Of a stretch of 40,445 nucleotides of DNA, positions 1 through 7,937 are shown piece by piece. Origin of the DNA: Oceanobacillus bengalensis (GTDB lineage Bacteria > Bacillota > Bacilli > Bacillales > Amphibacillaceae); the NCBI RefSeq assembly GCF_003628445.1, contig NZ_RBZO01000035.1, forward strand, positions 1 to 40,445. Reading direction: 5' to 3'. Numbering within the stretch: the stretch's first letter is position 1; each line of letters opens with the position of its first letter. Under the pieces are notes generated by a model. It had not been told where the DNA came from and did no database searches. It saw only the letters and a list, made by a program, of their open reading frames with translations. The translations under genes were made by a program, and so were the position numbers.

Positions 1-80
1 ATCAATTCCTTCCTTGGTCGCCGACGATTCCAGAGAAATGTCGTGTTCCTAATAAATAAATCTAAAAAAAGTATAAACAA

Positions 81-110
81 AATCCCCATCTAAAAATAGG
101 TGGGGATTAT
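81..110 (+). terminator. Weak intrinsic terminator-like hairpin before the symporter
   Basis: AATCCCCATC and GGTGGGGATT form a ten-base stem with one wobble around an A-rich loop, followed by ATTATTT. It probably ended a gene lying mostly outside the window; a frame upstream stops at 51-53. The symporter reading frame runs straight through this hairpin, which suggests the two were joined by a deletion. Confidence 0.4.
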
Positions 111-154
111 TTGACGCTTACATTTATTTCGCCTTCCTAATTATTATAGGTCCG

Positions 155-1546
155 TTGGCGGCTAGGAAAATGAGTAGAAAGGATTCCTCTGACTATATAT
201 TGGCAGGAAGGTCAGTTCCTCTTTGGCTTGTAGTGGGTGGGGTTATTGCTACCTTAATTAATTCGGCCTCTCTTTTAGGATATGCTGGTTCAGGTTATTC
301 ACTTGGAGTTTCTGCTTACTTTGCTAGTTTCGGAGGAATCGCAGTTATGATGTGGTTGGGATTTTGGTTCATACCGAGATTACGTAGAGCTAATCTAACC
401 ACAGTCCCAGAACTATTTAATCGCTTCTTTGGCTGGCCACACAAAGTTGTTTCTGTCATTCTTGTTGCTTGTCGTGATATGGGTGTGACTGCGGGGGCTT
501 CCCTCGGTATGGCGGTTGTATTCCAATCCGTATTCGATATTCCTCTAGACCTTGCACTAGTAATTACGTTACTTGTGACATTGCTTTTTACTGTAACTGG
601 CGGAATGTGGGCAGTTATGATTACTGATACCATCCAAGCAGTTGTAATATTGATTGGTACTACACTTATGATCCCATTGTCAATCGCATATATTGGGGGA
701 TGGGATGTATTAACTAACGCTATACCTGAAACACACTGGGATTTAGGAAATGTAGGGGGATCACAAGCTTTCGCTTGGATTGCTGCAAGTGCGCTAACTT
801 TTATAGGTTATCAAACATTAATTCAAAGAGGTTTATCAGCAGAAAGTGATGAAGTTGCCAAAAAATCTTTTTTGTATGGTGGAGCGATATCCCTAGTTTG
901 GTATATGGTACCTTTCCTTGTCGGAATTATTGCACTAGTTATATTTCCGAATACGAACCCAGAAGAAGCATTTATGAGTATGACAACTTTATTTGGGACA
1001 TTTGGAAGCTTAGTTTTCGCAGTTATTATAGTTGCTTCTTGTATTTCTACTTTGAGTTCTACAATATTAACAACAGCTTCAAACATATCTCATGATATCT
1101 ATAAGCAATGGATTAATCCACAAGCATCTGAGAAAAGCGTTGTTCTTGTTAGTAGAATATCAGTAGTAGGGGTCGCGATTGCGGGAACCTTAATTGGCCG
1201 CTCATTACCATATATACTAGAGCTTCTATTAACTGGTGGCAAAATTATGGCAGCCTCGTTAGCTCCAGTATTATTAGCTTTGGTATTTTGGAAGGCAGCA
1301 AGAACAGCGTATTATTCCACAATTTCAGCAATGATTTTAGGAGCTTTAGGTACCATTTTAGGAGTTATATTAGGGAACCAGACTGCTGCTTCAGATCAGG
1401 GGAATGTAGTTTTTGTCTGGGCACTAGATCCGATTCTTGTTGGTTTACCTATCACTTTAGTTATTTTAATATTCGGAACTTTAATCGAAAATAAATTAAA
1501 GAGGAATAAATTAACAGGAGTCATGGATTTTAAGAAAGTAAATTAA
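155..1546 (+). CDS. Sodium:solute symporter (SSS family), start codon missing or non-standard
   Basis: A membrane symporter expected to couple Na+ inflow to uptake of an organic solute; the substrate cannot be read from sequence. After TM1 comes the family's SSDYILAGR segment, then about twelve further hydrophobic stretches and the TGGMWAVMITD region, ending in a short basic tail. The TTG chosen here lies inside TM1. The frame is open upstream to a stop at 74-76 and encodes the rest of a normal TM1 (DAYIYFAFLIIIGPLA), but from 77 to 154 it has no ATG, GTG or TTG. No Shine-Dalgarno site stands before the TTG. The gene has probably lost its promoter, ribosome site and first codons in a deletion next to the hairpin at 81-110. 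It could still be translated from TTG or from ATT at 122. The family call is firm; whether it is expressed is not. Confidence 0.8.
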   Translation: MAARKMSRKDSSDYILAGRSVPLWLVVGGVIATLINSASLLGYAGSGYSLGVSAYFASFGGIAVMMWLGFWFIPRLRRANLTTVPELFNRFFGWPHKVVSVILVACRDMGVTAGASLGMAVVFQSVFDIPLDLALVITLLVTLLFTVTGGMWAVMITDTIQAVVILIGTTLMIPLSIAYIGGWDVLTNAIPETHWDLGNVGGSQAFAWIAASALTFIGYQTLIQRGLSAESDEVAKKSFLYGGAISLVWYMVPFLVGIIALVIFPNTNPEEAFMSMTTLFGTFGSLVFAVIIVASCISTLSSTILTTASNISHDIYKQWINPQASEKSVVLVSRISVVGVAIAGTLIGRSLPYILELLLTGGKIMAASLAPVLLALVFWKAARTAYYSTISAMILGALGTILGVILGNQTAASDQGNVVFVWALDPILVGLPITLVILIFGTLIENKLKRNKLTGVMDFKKVN

Positions 1547-1612
1547 ACCTTGTATTCTAAATAAAAGAATAAGTAGGAACAAAGTCTAACTGGTTTTGAT
1601 ATAAATAACAGT

Positions 1613-1647
1613 AAAAAAACAGGTGAATTCGTTCACCTGTTTTTTTA
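1613..1647 (+). terminator. Rho-independent terminator of the symporter gene
   Basis: ACAGGTGAA, loop TTCG and TTCACCTGT form a perfect nine-base stem, flanked by an A-run and followed by seven T. It sits about 70 bases after the stop codon. Confidence 0.92.
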
Positions 1648-1924
1648 TATAAAGGGAATTTGGGATTAGTGCCTACAGCGTGTCTTTAACAGCGAAGAAA
1701 GAAAAGCTTGGTGGTAGGCGTTTGTAGTTTAAATTGCAGTGCACTGTATTTTATATCTAAATAGAGTCTTTACTGGGGAAAACTTGGTGTGCAAATACAT
1801 GCACACCGCAAATCTATTCACGCCTATCTCCAACAGCCTCCCTATCTAGATGTTTAGCATAACCAGGCGCACCAACTTGAACGGGAGCCGCACCAGCATC
1901 TCTTGTTGCAGTCTAATTTTTAAG

Positions 1925-2050
1925 AGACACAGGGACAGGAGCCGTCGGGACAGGTCCTCGGCCCCCTATTTTGAAGGGCGGTGTACCTGTTCCTGTGAGC
2001 CTATGTACTTGGCTCATTCTTAAGAACGGACCAGTGAACCTGTCCCTCTG
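1925..2050. repeat. Nested inverted-repeat block rich in GGGACAGG / CCTGTCCC
   Basis: AGGGACAGG near 1931 pairs with CCTGTCCCT near 2040. Inside it GGGACAGGT near 1949 pairs with ACCTGTTCC near 1987 (one mismatch). The result is an imperfect palindrome of about 120 bases with no ORF. The same GGGACAGG words recur near 37180 and 40210. The rest of the 1650-2119 gap shows no gene. Confidence 0.55.
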
Positions 2051-2119
2051 AACCAGAGAAATGTTAACGGTTCTTCTCTTTTCTTATTTGTGTCTCTTTC
2101 ATTTACCTTTATTCGTTTT

Positions 2120-3313
2120 CTATCTATCTGTTAATGGAATATCATCATAATCTTCAACATCCAAATCGTAGACCTCATCTGTTGCAACACTGTTTAATAT
2201 ACCGTGTAGCCCTCTCTCCACTGCTTTCGTTAATTGCCCAAGTTTCTTTTGACCATAGCTTTGCGTTTGCCCAGTGATTTCAAATAAAACAGAACCACTG
2301 CCATTTAGTGCAAATGCTCCAAGTGCTGTTCCTGGTAAATCCAAATCTTGAGGGTAAAGTGATATATTTCCAAACGGTGAATTACCCATTTGCTGTAATG
2401 CATCGTATGCAGCAATATTTAATTGCTTCGAAAAATCAACATCATAATCATCCGCATATTCACGATATTTCTCCCCCTCTGGAGTACTAGGGTCTGGTAC
2501 GAATACACCTGATAGTGAGAATGTAACTGGATCATCTGTACCATCAATGACATATTCACCTTGGTGGTGTAAATCTACAAATACATCAACTTTGTCAAAT
2601 TCGTTCTGTAAATCTTTATAAACATCTCGAATTGTTTGTGATTCTGGTGTAATAAACCATCCTGGATCTGAAGAGCTATTTGGAAAATCCTCTGGTTGAG
2701 GTACATAGTCTAGGTCAGGATTAAAATCACGGTTTACATCAAAACCAGGATTAGATGCATAATCCCAATATTGATTGGTGTATTTGTAGTAATTCCAAGA
2801 TGGTGCTACGCCATCCAATTGTGGGAATTGTTCTACCACTTCATCCCAAGTCATTTCATTCCCGCGGCGATTTAATTCTGTTGCATCGGGGTTAACCATC
2901 GGCATAGCTACAATGGTCAATTCCTCTCTAAGCTGTCTCATTTCTGGGGAGTTCTTATTACCAATTTCTTTAAGTATATTTAATAACGCTTTTGTACCAA
3001 CTTTTTCATTTCCATGAATCTCGCTCTGAATTAATACAACTTTATCTCCTGACCCAACAGTTGCCTTATAAATTTCACGGCCATGATTGGAATAACCTGC
3101 TACGTCTACTACAATATTACCTTTACTCGTTTTCTCAATTTGATTAAGTGTTCTTGTTAACTCATCATGACTGATAAAACCGGAAATAGATGGTTTGCTA
3201 ATTACTGATGCATCTGCTGAAACAACTGGTGAATCAATGAGGGGAGTTAAAATCCCTGTACTTAATAGAATTGCCCCACCTAACATTGCAATTTTTCTTT
3301 TTCGTTTCATCAT
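2120..3313 (-). CDS. Secreted M14-family zinc carboxypeptidase
   Basis: A metallo-carboxypeptidase of 397 residues that should trim C-terminal residues from extracellular peptides or cell-wall-derived peptides. A basic N-terminus, a hydrophobic stretch (residues 8-22) and a VSADA site near 31-35 form a signal peptide. Zinc ligands are visible as HGNE (His100, Glu103) and DLHHQG (His249 or 250). VNRDFN (Asn194, Arg195) matches the substrate-binding Asn-Arg pair, and the catalytic Glu is Glu345 in LFEITGQ. All key residues are present, so it should be active. The acidic C-terminal tail fits an exported protein of a salt-tolerant organism. It stands alone, with an AT-rich region upstream. Exact substrate is not predictable. 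Confidence 0.88.
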   Translation of the reverse strand: MMKRKRKIAMLGGAILLSTGILTPLIDSPVVSADASVISKPSISGFISHDELTRTLNQIEKTSKGNIVVDVAGYSNHGREIYKATVGSGDKVVLIQSEIHGNEKVGTKALLNILKEIGNKNSPEMRQLREELTIVAMPMVNPDATELNRRGNEMTWDEVVEQFPQLDGVAPSWNYYKYTNQYWDYASNPGFDVNRDFNPDLDYVPQPEDFPNSSSDPGWFITPESQTIRDVYKDLQNEFDKVDVFVDLHHQGEYVIDGTDDPVTFSLSGVFVPDPSTPEGEKYREYADDYDVDFSKQLNIAAYDALQQMGNSPFGNISLYPQDLDLPGTALGAFALNGSGSVLFEITGQTQSYGQKKLGQLTKAVERGLHGILNSVATDEVYDLDVEDYDDIPLTDR

Positions 3314-3599
3314 AACGCCTCCATAATATAGAATATTTAGAACTATTCATCACCTATCTATCAATCTCCTCCTAAAAAGTAAAAAATGAACCAAATGTAT
3401 GGTCGGTTTTTTCTATTTTGCTACATTATCCCTAGCATTGAGGATCACAGAGAGAGGCACAACGCCCTATATTTGTCGTCGAACTAGCTAATAAACTCAC
3501 TAATATTCATTGTTGGGTTTGTTTGACACTTAGTTAAGTAAATCAATGTTTCATTTTATCTAGCAAAAACTGTCTACTCCAGTTTAGCAGTCACACCAT

Positions 3600-4310
3600 T
3601 TTTGATTGGCGGGTGGCAATTGGAGTAATGAAGGAAGCGGATGAAATTAAGGATGAGATTCCAGAAGACGCGGCTTTCTTAGGTGTGTTGTCACTTGATG
3701 GGACCATTAAATCGGTAGAAGGGATGTTGCCTGCAATAATTGCTGCCAGAAAGGAAGGTTTTAAAACTTTATATTTACCTAAAATGCATGACGTGCCACT
3801 TAGTACAATTGATGGTATAGAATTTCGTTATGTAGAGACACTACAAGAAGTTGTCGAATCGTTCTCTGGACAATTAGCTGCGTTTTCTCTTCCTACTATT
3901 ACCCCTAAAGAACCCACAGAACAAACATTCTCTTTTGGTAAAGATTATAGACATATCTTGGGACATAAACAAGCAAAATGGGCATTGGAAATTGCAGTTG
4001 CAGGTGGTCGTAATGTTCTTATGTCTGGACCTCCTGGTTGTGGAAAGAGTTTGCTTTCAGAAACATTTCCTTCTTTCTGGAGAGGTATCTCTCGCACATT
4101 ATTGGGTACTTTTTCTTGATGAAATGGCTGAATTCCCCAAGCGAACGCTGGACATGCTAAGGCAAGCCAATGGATACAGGGAAAGTTACGATTAGCCGCG
4201 CAGCATCTACGGCGACATATCGAGCCCAATTTTTCCTGATTGGTGCGATGAATCCATGTCTATGTGGTTATTTAGGCTCAAGGAATTATTATTGTCATAT
4301 TGTTAAAATT
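3600..4310 (+). pseudogene. comM: comM/YifB-type Mg-chelatase-like AAA ATPase, remnant
   Basis: A decayed gene of the ComM/YifB family, whose members are hexameric helicases helping DNA integration during natural transformation (about 500 residues when intact). The first readable segment begins at VAIGVMKEA, so the N-terminus is gone. It continues through the family core [12 protein letters not shown] to a Walker A (SGPPGCGKS). The frame breaks at about 4075, and a large internal piece is missing. A second frame gives a Walker B-like LFLDEMAEF, and a third frame gives TYRAQFFLIGAMNPCLCGY, the family's Cys motif. At least two frameshifts and two deletions make it non-functional. The promoter of the neighbouring small toxin locus lies in its tail. 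Confidence 0.85.
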
Positions 4311-4320
4311 ATAGTATAGC
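4292..4320 (+). promoter_or_regulatory. Candidate sigma-A promoter of the Hol-Tox-like locus
   Basis: TTGTCA, 17 bases, TATAGC. It lies 60 bases before the small ORF and just upstream of the 5' block GTGGATGGACGGTT. The -10 box is imperfect. Confidence 0.45.
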
Positions 4321-4379
4321 AATTACATAAAGTGGATGGACGGTTGACCATCTCCCAAGAGAAGGGAGGTGGTATAAAA

Positions 4380-4484
4380 ATGACGACATATGAAGCAATC
4401 ATTATTGCACTAACATCAAGCTTAGTTCTAGTTAACGGGCTAGCACTTGTTGTTCAGATCGTCAAAGAAATAAGAAAAAAGTAA
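4380..4484 (+). CDS. Hol-Tox-like small membrane peptide, probable type I toxin
   Basis: A 34-residue peptide: short polar start (MTTYEA), one hydrophobic helix over roughly residues 7-28, and a basic tail (KEIRKK). This is the form of the 'putative holin-like toxin' family, whose members depolarise membranes and are silenced by an antisense RNA. A strong ribosome site (GGGAGGTGG) precedes ATG. The mRNA leader carries GTGGATGGACGGTT (4332-4345), and directly after the stop comes AACCGTCCACCCC. The two can pair over about 13 bases, as in known type I toxin mRNAs where 5'-3' pairing hides the ribosome site. A terminator follows at 4578, and a minus-strand promoter beyond it could make the antisense RNA. 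Family membership is recognised from the pattern; toxicity is inferred. Confidence 0.7.
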   Translation: MTTYEAIIIALTSSLVLVNGLALVVQIVKEIRKK

Positions 4485-4577
4485 CCGTCCACCCCTCGAC
4501 CAAAGGATAGGATAGTTACTTTTTATAGTACTTAATATATTTGGTTAGCCGTCCTTCATGCGGCATGTGGTTGCTAA

Positions 4578-4608
4578 GACTGAGTGTTACTAGCACTCAG
4601 TCCTTTTT
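4578..4608 (+). terminator. Terminator of the Hol-Tox-like locus
   Basis: GACTGAGTG, loop TTACTAG, CACTCAGTC: a perfect nine-base stem followed by C and a T-run. Confidence 0.85.
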
Positions 4609-4623
4609 ATTCTATGCTTTATA

Positions 4624-4660
4624 TAATAATATTATACATGATTTGTACAATATTATTCAA
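4624..4660 (-). promoter_or_regulatory. Candidate antisense promoter facing the Hol-Tox-like locus
   Basis: On the minus strand: TTGAAT, 18 bases, TATAAT (4636-4631), pointing back into the toxin 3' region. The 14-base plus-strand block ATTATACATGATTT (4631-4644) recurs exactly at 5254 and 10848, each time just beyond the terminator of a related small locus. It is a good candidate for the start of an antitoxin RNA. Confidence 0.5.
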
Positions 4661-4964
4661 TAGATACTAACCATAATATGTGGATTTGAAAAAGTACATA
4701 GGGACAGTACCTCGTCCAGTTCAACGAACCTGCTCTTCAATGAGATGGTGAAATAATTATGTGTTATAGCAACAAAATGTAAAACAAACGTTTGAACAAA
4801 TAGTGTGTTATACGCTTTAGGAATATGGCAAGTTAAAGTCATTTGATAGTTTTTGAATTTCCCATTCCCATACGACTTCTTGAGTTTTGTCAAATATGTC
4901 GAAGATTAGTAGATTATAATACAGTAATAATATGATAAAATATAGTAGCAACTGAATATTGTGA

Positions 4965-5010
4965 GGGTGGTTGGTTGTCGCACTTCTTTCCTTTTTTGGA
5001 AAGGAGGTGA
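4965..5010 (+). promoter_or_regulatory. Structured mRNA leader that can hide the ribosome site
   Basis: GGGTGGTTGGTTGTC (4965-4979) can pair with GACAACCACCACCC in the 3' UTR (5172-5185), or with AACCACCC inside the ORF. Next, CTTTCC (4986-4991) and GGAAAG (4998-5003) form a hairpin overlapping the start of the ribosome site AAGGAGGTGA. The stem is kept in the other two copies (5.7 and 10.6 kb) while the loop differs (six T, seven T, TTTAAT), as expected for a conserved RNA structure. Confidence 0.6.
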
Positions 5011-5015
5011 TAATC

Positions 5016-5162
5016 ATGGAAACATTACTTGAATTTCTACGAGAAGTTCTGAAAGGGATTGTGCGAGAATCGAGTGCTTTTTTCTTTCGGAAAAACGTCT
5101 TAGAAAACAAGAAAACCACCCTACGCCGTCGCAAGCTTAGGGGTGGTTCTCGGAAAAAATAA
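5016..5162 (+). CDS. Small basic peptide, intact copy of a three-copy type I toxin-like family
   Basis: A 48-residue peptide with an amphipathic N-terminal half (METLLEFLREVLKGIV) and a very basic C-terminal half (TTLRRRKLRGGSRKK). I do not recognise a named family. ATG stands five bases after AAGGAGGTGA. The surrounding plan matches type I toxin loci: a conserved AT-rich promoter region, a leader that can pair with the 3' UTR and the ORF end, a terminator at 5205, and a minus-strand promoter beyond it at 5254. Two more copies (5737 and 10606) keep this layout but are frameshifted within the first few codons. This is what selection against a harmful peptide would leave. Toxin function is inferred; a small regulatory or sporulation peptide is the alternative. 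Confidence 0.6.
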   Translation: METLLEFLREVLKGIVRESSAFFFRKNVLENKKTTLRRRKLRGGSRKK

Positions 5163-5204
5163 ATCTACTTAGACAACCACCACCCTGACGGTAGAGGTTG
5201 CAAG

Positions 5205-5236
5205 GAGAAGTGTTTGATAGCACTTCTCTTTATTTT
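5205..5236 (+). terminator. Terminator of the intact small-peptide locus
   Basis: GAGAAGTG, loop TTTGATAG, CACTTCTC, then TTTATTTT. Confidence 0.82.
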
Positions 5237-5246
5237 ATTATAATTC

Positions 5247-5267
5247 TATTTATATTATACATGATTT
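5247..5267 (-). promoter_or_regulatory. Candidate antisense promoter of the intact small-peptide locus
   Basis: Minus-strand TATAAT (5259-5254) lies in the shared 14-base block ATTATACATGATTT, 26 bases beyond the terminator stem. A convincing -35 box is not visible (TAGAAT at best). Transcription would run left through the terminator into the peptide's 3' UTR. Confidence 0.4.
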
Positions 5268-5736
5268 TTTATTATAATTCTATTTATTGCTCAAGATGGA
5301 TTATAGATTTTGGGATCACCCCATTGTCTTAATTTACTTAAAATTATAGAGAGTTAGTATATCTATCGTTTTGTCTAGTACTTGCTGAGATGATGGTATG
5401 GCACTTTGTAAAAAGTTGCGGTGTGCTGTACTATTTTGTTGTAGACCTTGTGGTCAGACCCTATTGCTAAAATATAATAATTTCAACAGAGCCATTTCCT
5501 TAACACTTCTACCAAAACCTGTTCATAAGCAATTTCTAAATGCTTTAATGCTTCCATATTATTTTTGTGATTTTTAAACTCCGGATGCGCCTACAATTCT
5601 TGGCTTTTGTCATAATGTGTCGAGAATTAGTGGATTGTAATGTAATAAGAATAGGATAAAATAAAGTAGCAACTGAATATTGTGAGGGTGGTTGGTTTCG
5701 CACTTCTTTCCTTTTTTTGGAAAGGAGGTGATAATC

Positions 5737-5850
5737 ATGGAAACATTGAATTTCTACGAGAAGTTCTGAGAGGGATTGTGCGAGAATCGAGTGCTTTTAT
5801 CTTTCGGAAAAACGTCTTAGAAAACAAGAAAACCACTCTACGCCTTCGTT
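5737..5850 (+). pseudogene. Second copy of the small toxin-like locus, frameshifted and truncated
   Basis: The promoter-leader region (GTAGCAACTGAATATTGTGA, GGGTGGTTGG, the CTTTCC hairpin and AAGGAGGTGA) is nearly identical to the copy at 5.0 kb. A four-base deletion after METL shifts the frame, and translation would end after ten residues. Similarity stops near 5850, so the basic C-terminus, 3' UTR and terminator are lost. The break lies about 50 bases from the end of comK. Confidence 0.8.
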
Positions 5851-5901
5851 ACCTGTTCCTATATCTATCCACAGTCGTTGACAGTTTTTTTCGGAATAGG
5901 A

Positions 5902-6396
5902 TTATGTCATCTGGAGTTCCTCTGTAGAAAATTCCCGTATACACGCGAACGTTCTTCGCATTTGCTGCTTCAAAGCATAACTGGATATAGCCTCTAATTT
6001 TAGTTCTGCCATATTATTAAATGTAATAATAGCCGATGGATTCGAGGTTTTTGCAAATGGATTATTTCTAATATGTTCAACATGTTGGTAGAAAACCCAG
6101 CAGCTGAGGAAGTTCCTATTAGTAGAATGGGTGGGGAAGGTGTATATCCTTTTGCTTCTGTTTATTGGGATCGGCACTTTCCGCTTGAACCCAGTTTTAT
6201 GCATGACTGCAGTCCTTGTTCCTTCATAGGTGGAGCAGTTGTCTAAACAGGCTGTACGAATAAGTTGGGTCGTCGTTTGCTGGACAAAGAGATGCCTGTC
6301 CTGCTCAACTACAATCGTATCGTAATCGGTATGTTTAACAGGTAACAGGATCATCGTTTTATGATTGATGGAATAGCGGGATTGGATGTTGCACAT
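5902..6396 (-). CDS. comK: ComK-family competence transcription factor
   Basis: ComK is the master activator of late competence genes in Bacillus; it binds AT-box DNA and drives expression of the DNA-uptake machinery. The 164-residue product matches the family from YSINHKTMILLPV through an SSYEGR-like STYEGTRTAV, the conserved IYTFPTHSTNR block and a CWVF segment, ending near SYALKQQMRRT. It is about 30 residues shorter than B. subtilis ComK (192), mainly at the C-terminus, the part needed for activation and proteolytic control there; shorter ComK forms exist in related genera. A strong AAAGGAGG site six bases before ATG supports this start. Its 3' end lies next to the truncated toxin-like copy, so loss of the C-terminus through rearrangement is possible. 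The nearby comM gene is broken. Confidence 0.83.
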   Translation of the reverse strand: MCNIQSRYSINHKTMILLPVKHTDYDTIVVEQDRHLFVQQTTTQLIRTACLDNCSTYEGTRTAVMHKTGFKRKVPIPINRSKRIYTFPTHSTNRNFLSCWVFYQHVEHIRNNPFAKTSNPSAIITFNNMAELKLEAISSYALKQQMRRTFACIREFSTEELQMT

Positions 6397-6569
6397 AATT
6401 TGCCTCCTTTGATAATGAAGAGAGGGTTCCGAGGAGAAAAATTTGTCGTGGCAGTTTACTTTATTAACTAAGTTAGGGATAATACTTAAGATTTAACTGA
6501 TCGATGGATGAAGAACCTGAGATAGAGTGGCAGAAAGTTACCTTCATATGTATTCTGATTATAGGGCTA

Positions 6570-6833
6570 CTAATCGGTATCCTTCCTGCTCTCCTTTTCT
6601 TTAAGTATTTCATCTATTGCTTCATCAATACTAATACCTAAATGTTCTCTAATTTTAATCGCTGTCGAGAGCCTTGGGAGATTCCATCCGTTCTCAAGAT
6701 TCCCAACATGTTTAACATCAATACCTAATCTTTCAGCAAGCTCCTGTTGTGATAATCGGTTCGCTTTTCTTGCTTTATAAATAGCATCCCCAAAGATATA
6801 GGCGAGGTAAGCATATTCATTTTTTTCCTCCAA
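6570..6833 (-). CDS. XRE-type helix-turn-helix regulator
   Basis: A small DNA-binding regulator. The HTH_3 domain runs from FGDAIYKARKANRLSQQELA through ERLGIDVKHVGNLENGW to HLGISIDEAI and covers nearly the whole protein. I chose the TTG start (87 residues, beginning MEEKNEYAYLAY) because AAGGAAGGGG stands about nine bases before it. An upstream ATG at 6918-6920 would add 29 low-complexity residues and has no ribosome site. The acidic-basic tail (EILKEKESRKD) is short. It lies between comK and the sigma-like gene on the opposite strand from the latter. Its targets are unknown; autoregulation is common in the family. Confidence 0.75.
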   Translation of the reverse strand: MEEKNEYAYLAYIFGDAIYKARKANRLSQQELAERLGIDVKHVGNLENGWNLPRLSTAIKIREHLGISIDEAIDEILKEKESRKDTD

Positions 6834-7137
6834 ACAGTAACTTCCCCTTCCTTTTTTAGCAATTATCCTTTTAACGGAAGAGGGAGTACACCATATTAAG
6901 TTCCTTTTTTGTGGATTCATGCAAAAGTGTTTCTTTAGGTATAAAAGGATAGATTTTTCTCTTCTGTATGGAGGGACTATCGTAATCTATAAAAAATATG
7001 GCTAATGACAGGTTCAATTCTTTTTTTAGGATCCGTAGAAGGAAAAGTACTGCGTATGTGATGTGCCTCCTAATTTAAAACAAAAGTTTGTTCGATTTTT
7101 GTTCACAAATGAAAAAAATCCCTTATTTTTCCTAAAT

Positions 7138-7244
7138 ATGCGCTAACTTCGACAAAAGCTTCCAAAATTTAATTTTGGAAGCTTTTTGAGGCCTTTTTCG
7201 GGTCCAAAATTGAATTTTGGAACAAAAATGCCAAGTTAGCGCAT
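7138..7244. repeat. Cruciform-like element: outer 12-base arms with two inner hairpins
   Basis: Perfect arms ATGCGCTAACTT (7138-7149) and AAGTTAGCGCAT (7233-7244) enclose a strong hairpin (AAGCTTCCAAAATT with its complement, 7154-7186, followed by T) and a smaller one (CCAAAAT/ATTTTGG, 7204-7220). The whole can fold into a three-way junction. It sits about 85 bases upstream of the sigma-like gene. It could be a mobile palindromic element or a transcription barrier; the first inner hairpin alone resembles a terminator. Confidence 0.7.
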
Positions 7245-7329
7245 TCGCCAAGTTTCAGGATTTTTTTTACGATGGAGCTATCACATGATTACTAGTTACA
7301 CGTTTCATTAAGTCAGAGAGGAGAATTGT

Positions 7330-7869
7330 ATGAAGAACGATAACAAGGTTACATTCGAGGAGATTTTCCAGCAGAATGAAGCCCGAATCCATTTCCACGT
7401 TAGAAAATTAGGTATCCACGATCCATACAAGGATTTCTACAGCGAAGGATTGTATGCCATGTGGGATGCGTATAAGAAATACCAACCAGATAAAGGCCCT
7501 CTTGCTACATACTTCAACTACACCATCCGTAATCGCCTCATCGACATGATCCGCAAGAAAACAAGGGATAACGAAAAGGACGACATATCCGCACAGGAGC
7601 AAATTAAAAATCAAACCAATGGAAATCGCTATGGTGACTCAAAGCTCCCCATACCTGAAACAGATGGATTCGAAATGATGGATGATGCATTTTGGAAGCA
7701 AGTTAAATCCGAGCTAACCGAGAAACAATGGAAATGGGTCTATTACCATGTCATCCACGGCATGCCGCTTAAGGAAATAGCTGAGCAAGAGAAAGCGTCA
7801 CTTGAGGCAGTTAAAGATTGGGGAAAACAAGCAAGGAAAAAATTGAGAATTGAATTAGAGCAAGTATAG
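7330..7869 (+). CDS. Sigma-70-like factor (SigH/ComX-like size)
   Basis: A 179-residue sigma-70-family protein. The first half looks like region 2 (HVRKLGIHDPYKDFYSEGLYAMWDA, then YFNYTIRNRLIDMIRKK), and the second half is a region 4 helix-turn-helix (ELTEKQWKWVYYHVIHGMPLKEIA). Regions 1.1 and 3 are absent, as in small alternative or phage-type sigma factors. GAGAGGAG precedes ATG. Downstream, a partial duplicate of the gene's 3' end (7938-7993) is separated from it by a palindromic repeat. It is followed by the DnaD-like gene on the same strand. Nearness to comK recalls competence sigma factors of other Firmicutes, but a prophage-derived late-gene regulator is equally possible. Confidence 0.75.
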   Translation: MKNDNKVTFEEIFQQNEARIHFHVRKLGIHDPYKDFYSEGLYAMWDAYKKYQPDKGPLATYFNYTIRNRLIDMIRKKTRDNEKDDISAQEQIKNQTNGNRYGDSKLPIPETDGFEMMDDAFWKQVKSELTEKQWKWVYYHVIHGMPLKEIAEQEKASLEAVKDWGKQARKKLRIELEQV

Positions 7870-7919
7870 GTGCCTGTCACTTGTCGAAATTTGTCGAAAA
7901 CTGAACAGTGCCAGGCACC
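7869..7919. repeat. Palindromic repeat family A, full-length copy
   Basis: Arms GGTGCCTGTCAC and GTGCCAGGCACC (one mismatch) flank a core with two TTGTCGAAA-like words. Relatives occur at 15996, 17176 and 34210, with single arms near 8019, 8949, 26505 and 28319. The left arm starts at the stop codon of the sigma-like gene. Confidence 0.8.
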
Positions 7920-7937
7920 TTGTGTTGGGGTTGTTAA

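Noticed and set aside
111..148. TTGACG followed by TATTATAG-like sequence before the symporter TTG
   Set aside because: It lies inside the coding frame of the first membrane helix, so the promoter likeness is probably accidental.
4817..5134. 105-codon minus-strand frame over the small toxin-like locus
   Set aside because: It is the reverse of the peptide gene and its structured leader, and has no ribosome site.
6834..6920. Upstream ATG extension of the XRE regulator
   Set aside because: No ribosome site and atypical residues; the TTG at 6833 has a good site at proper distance.
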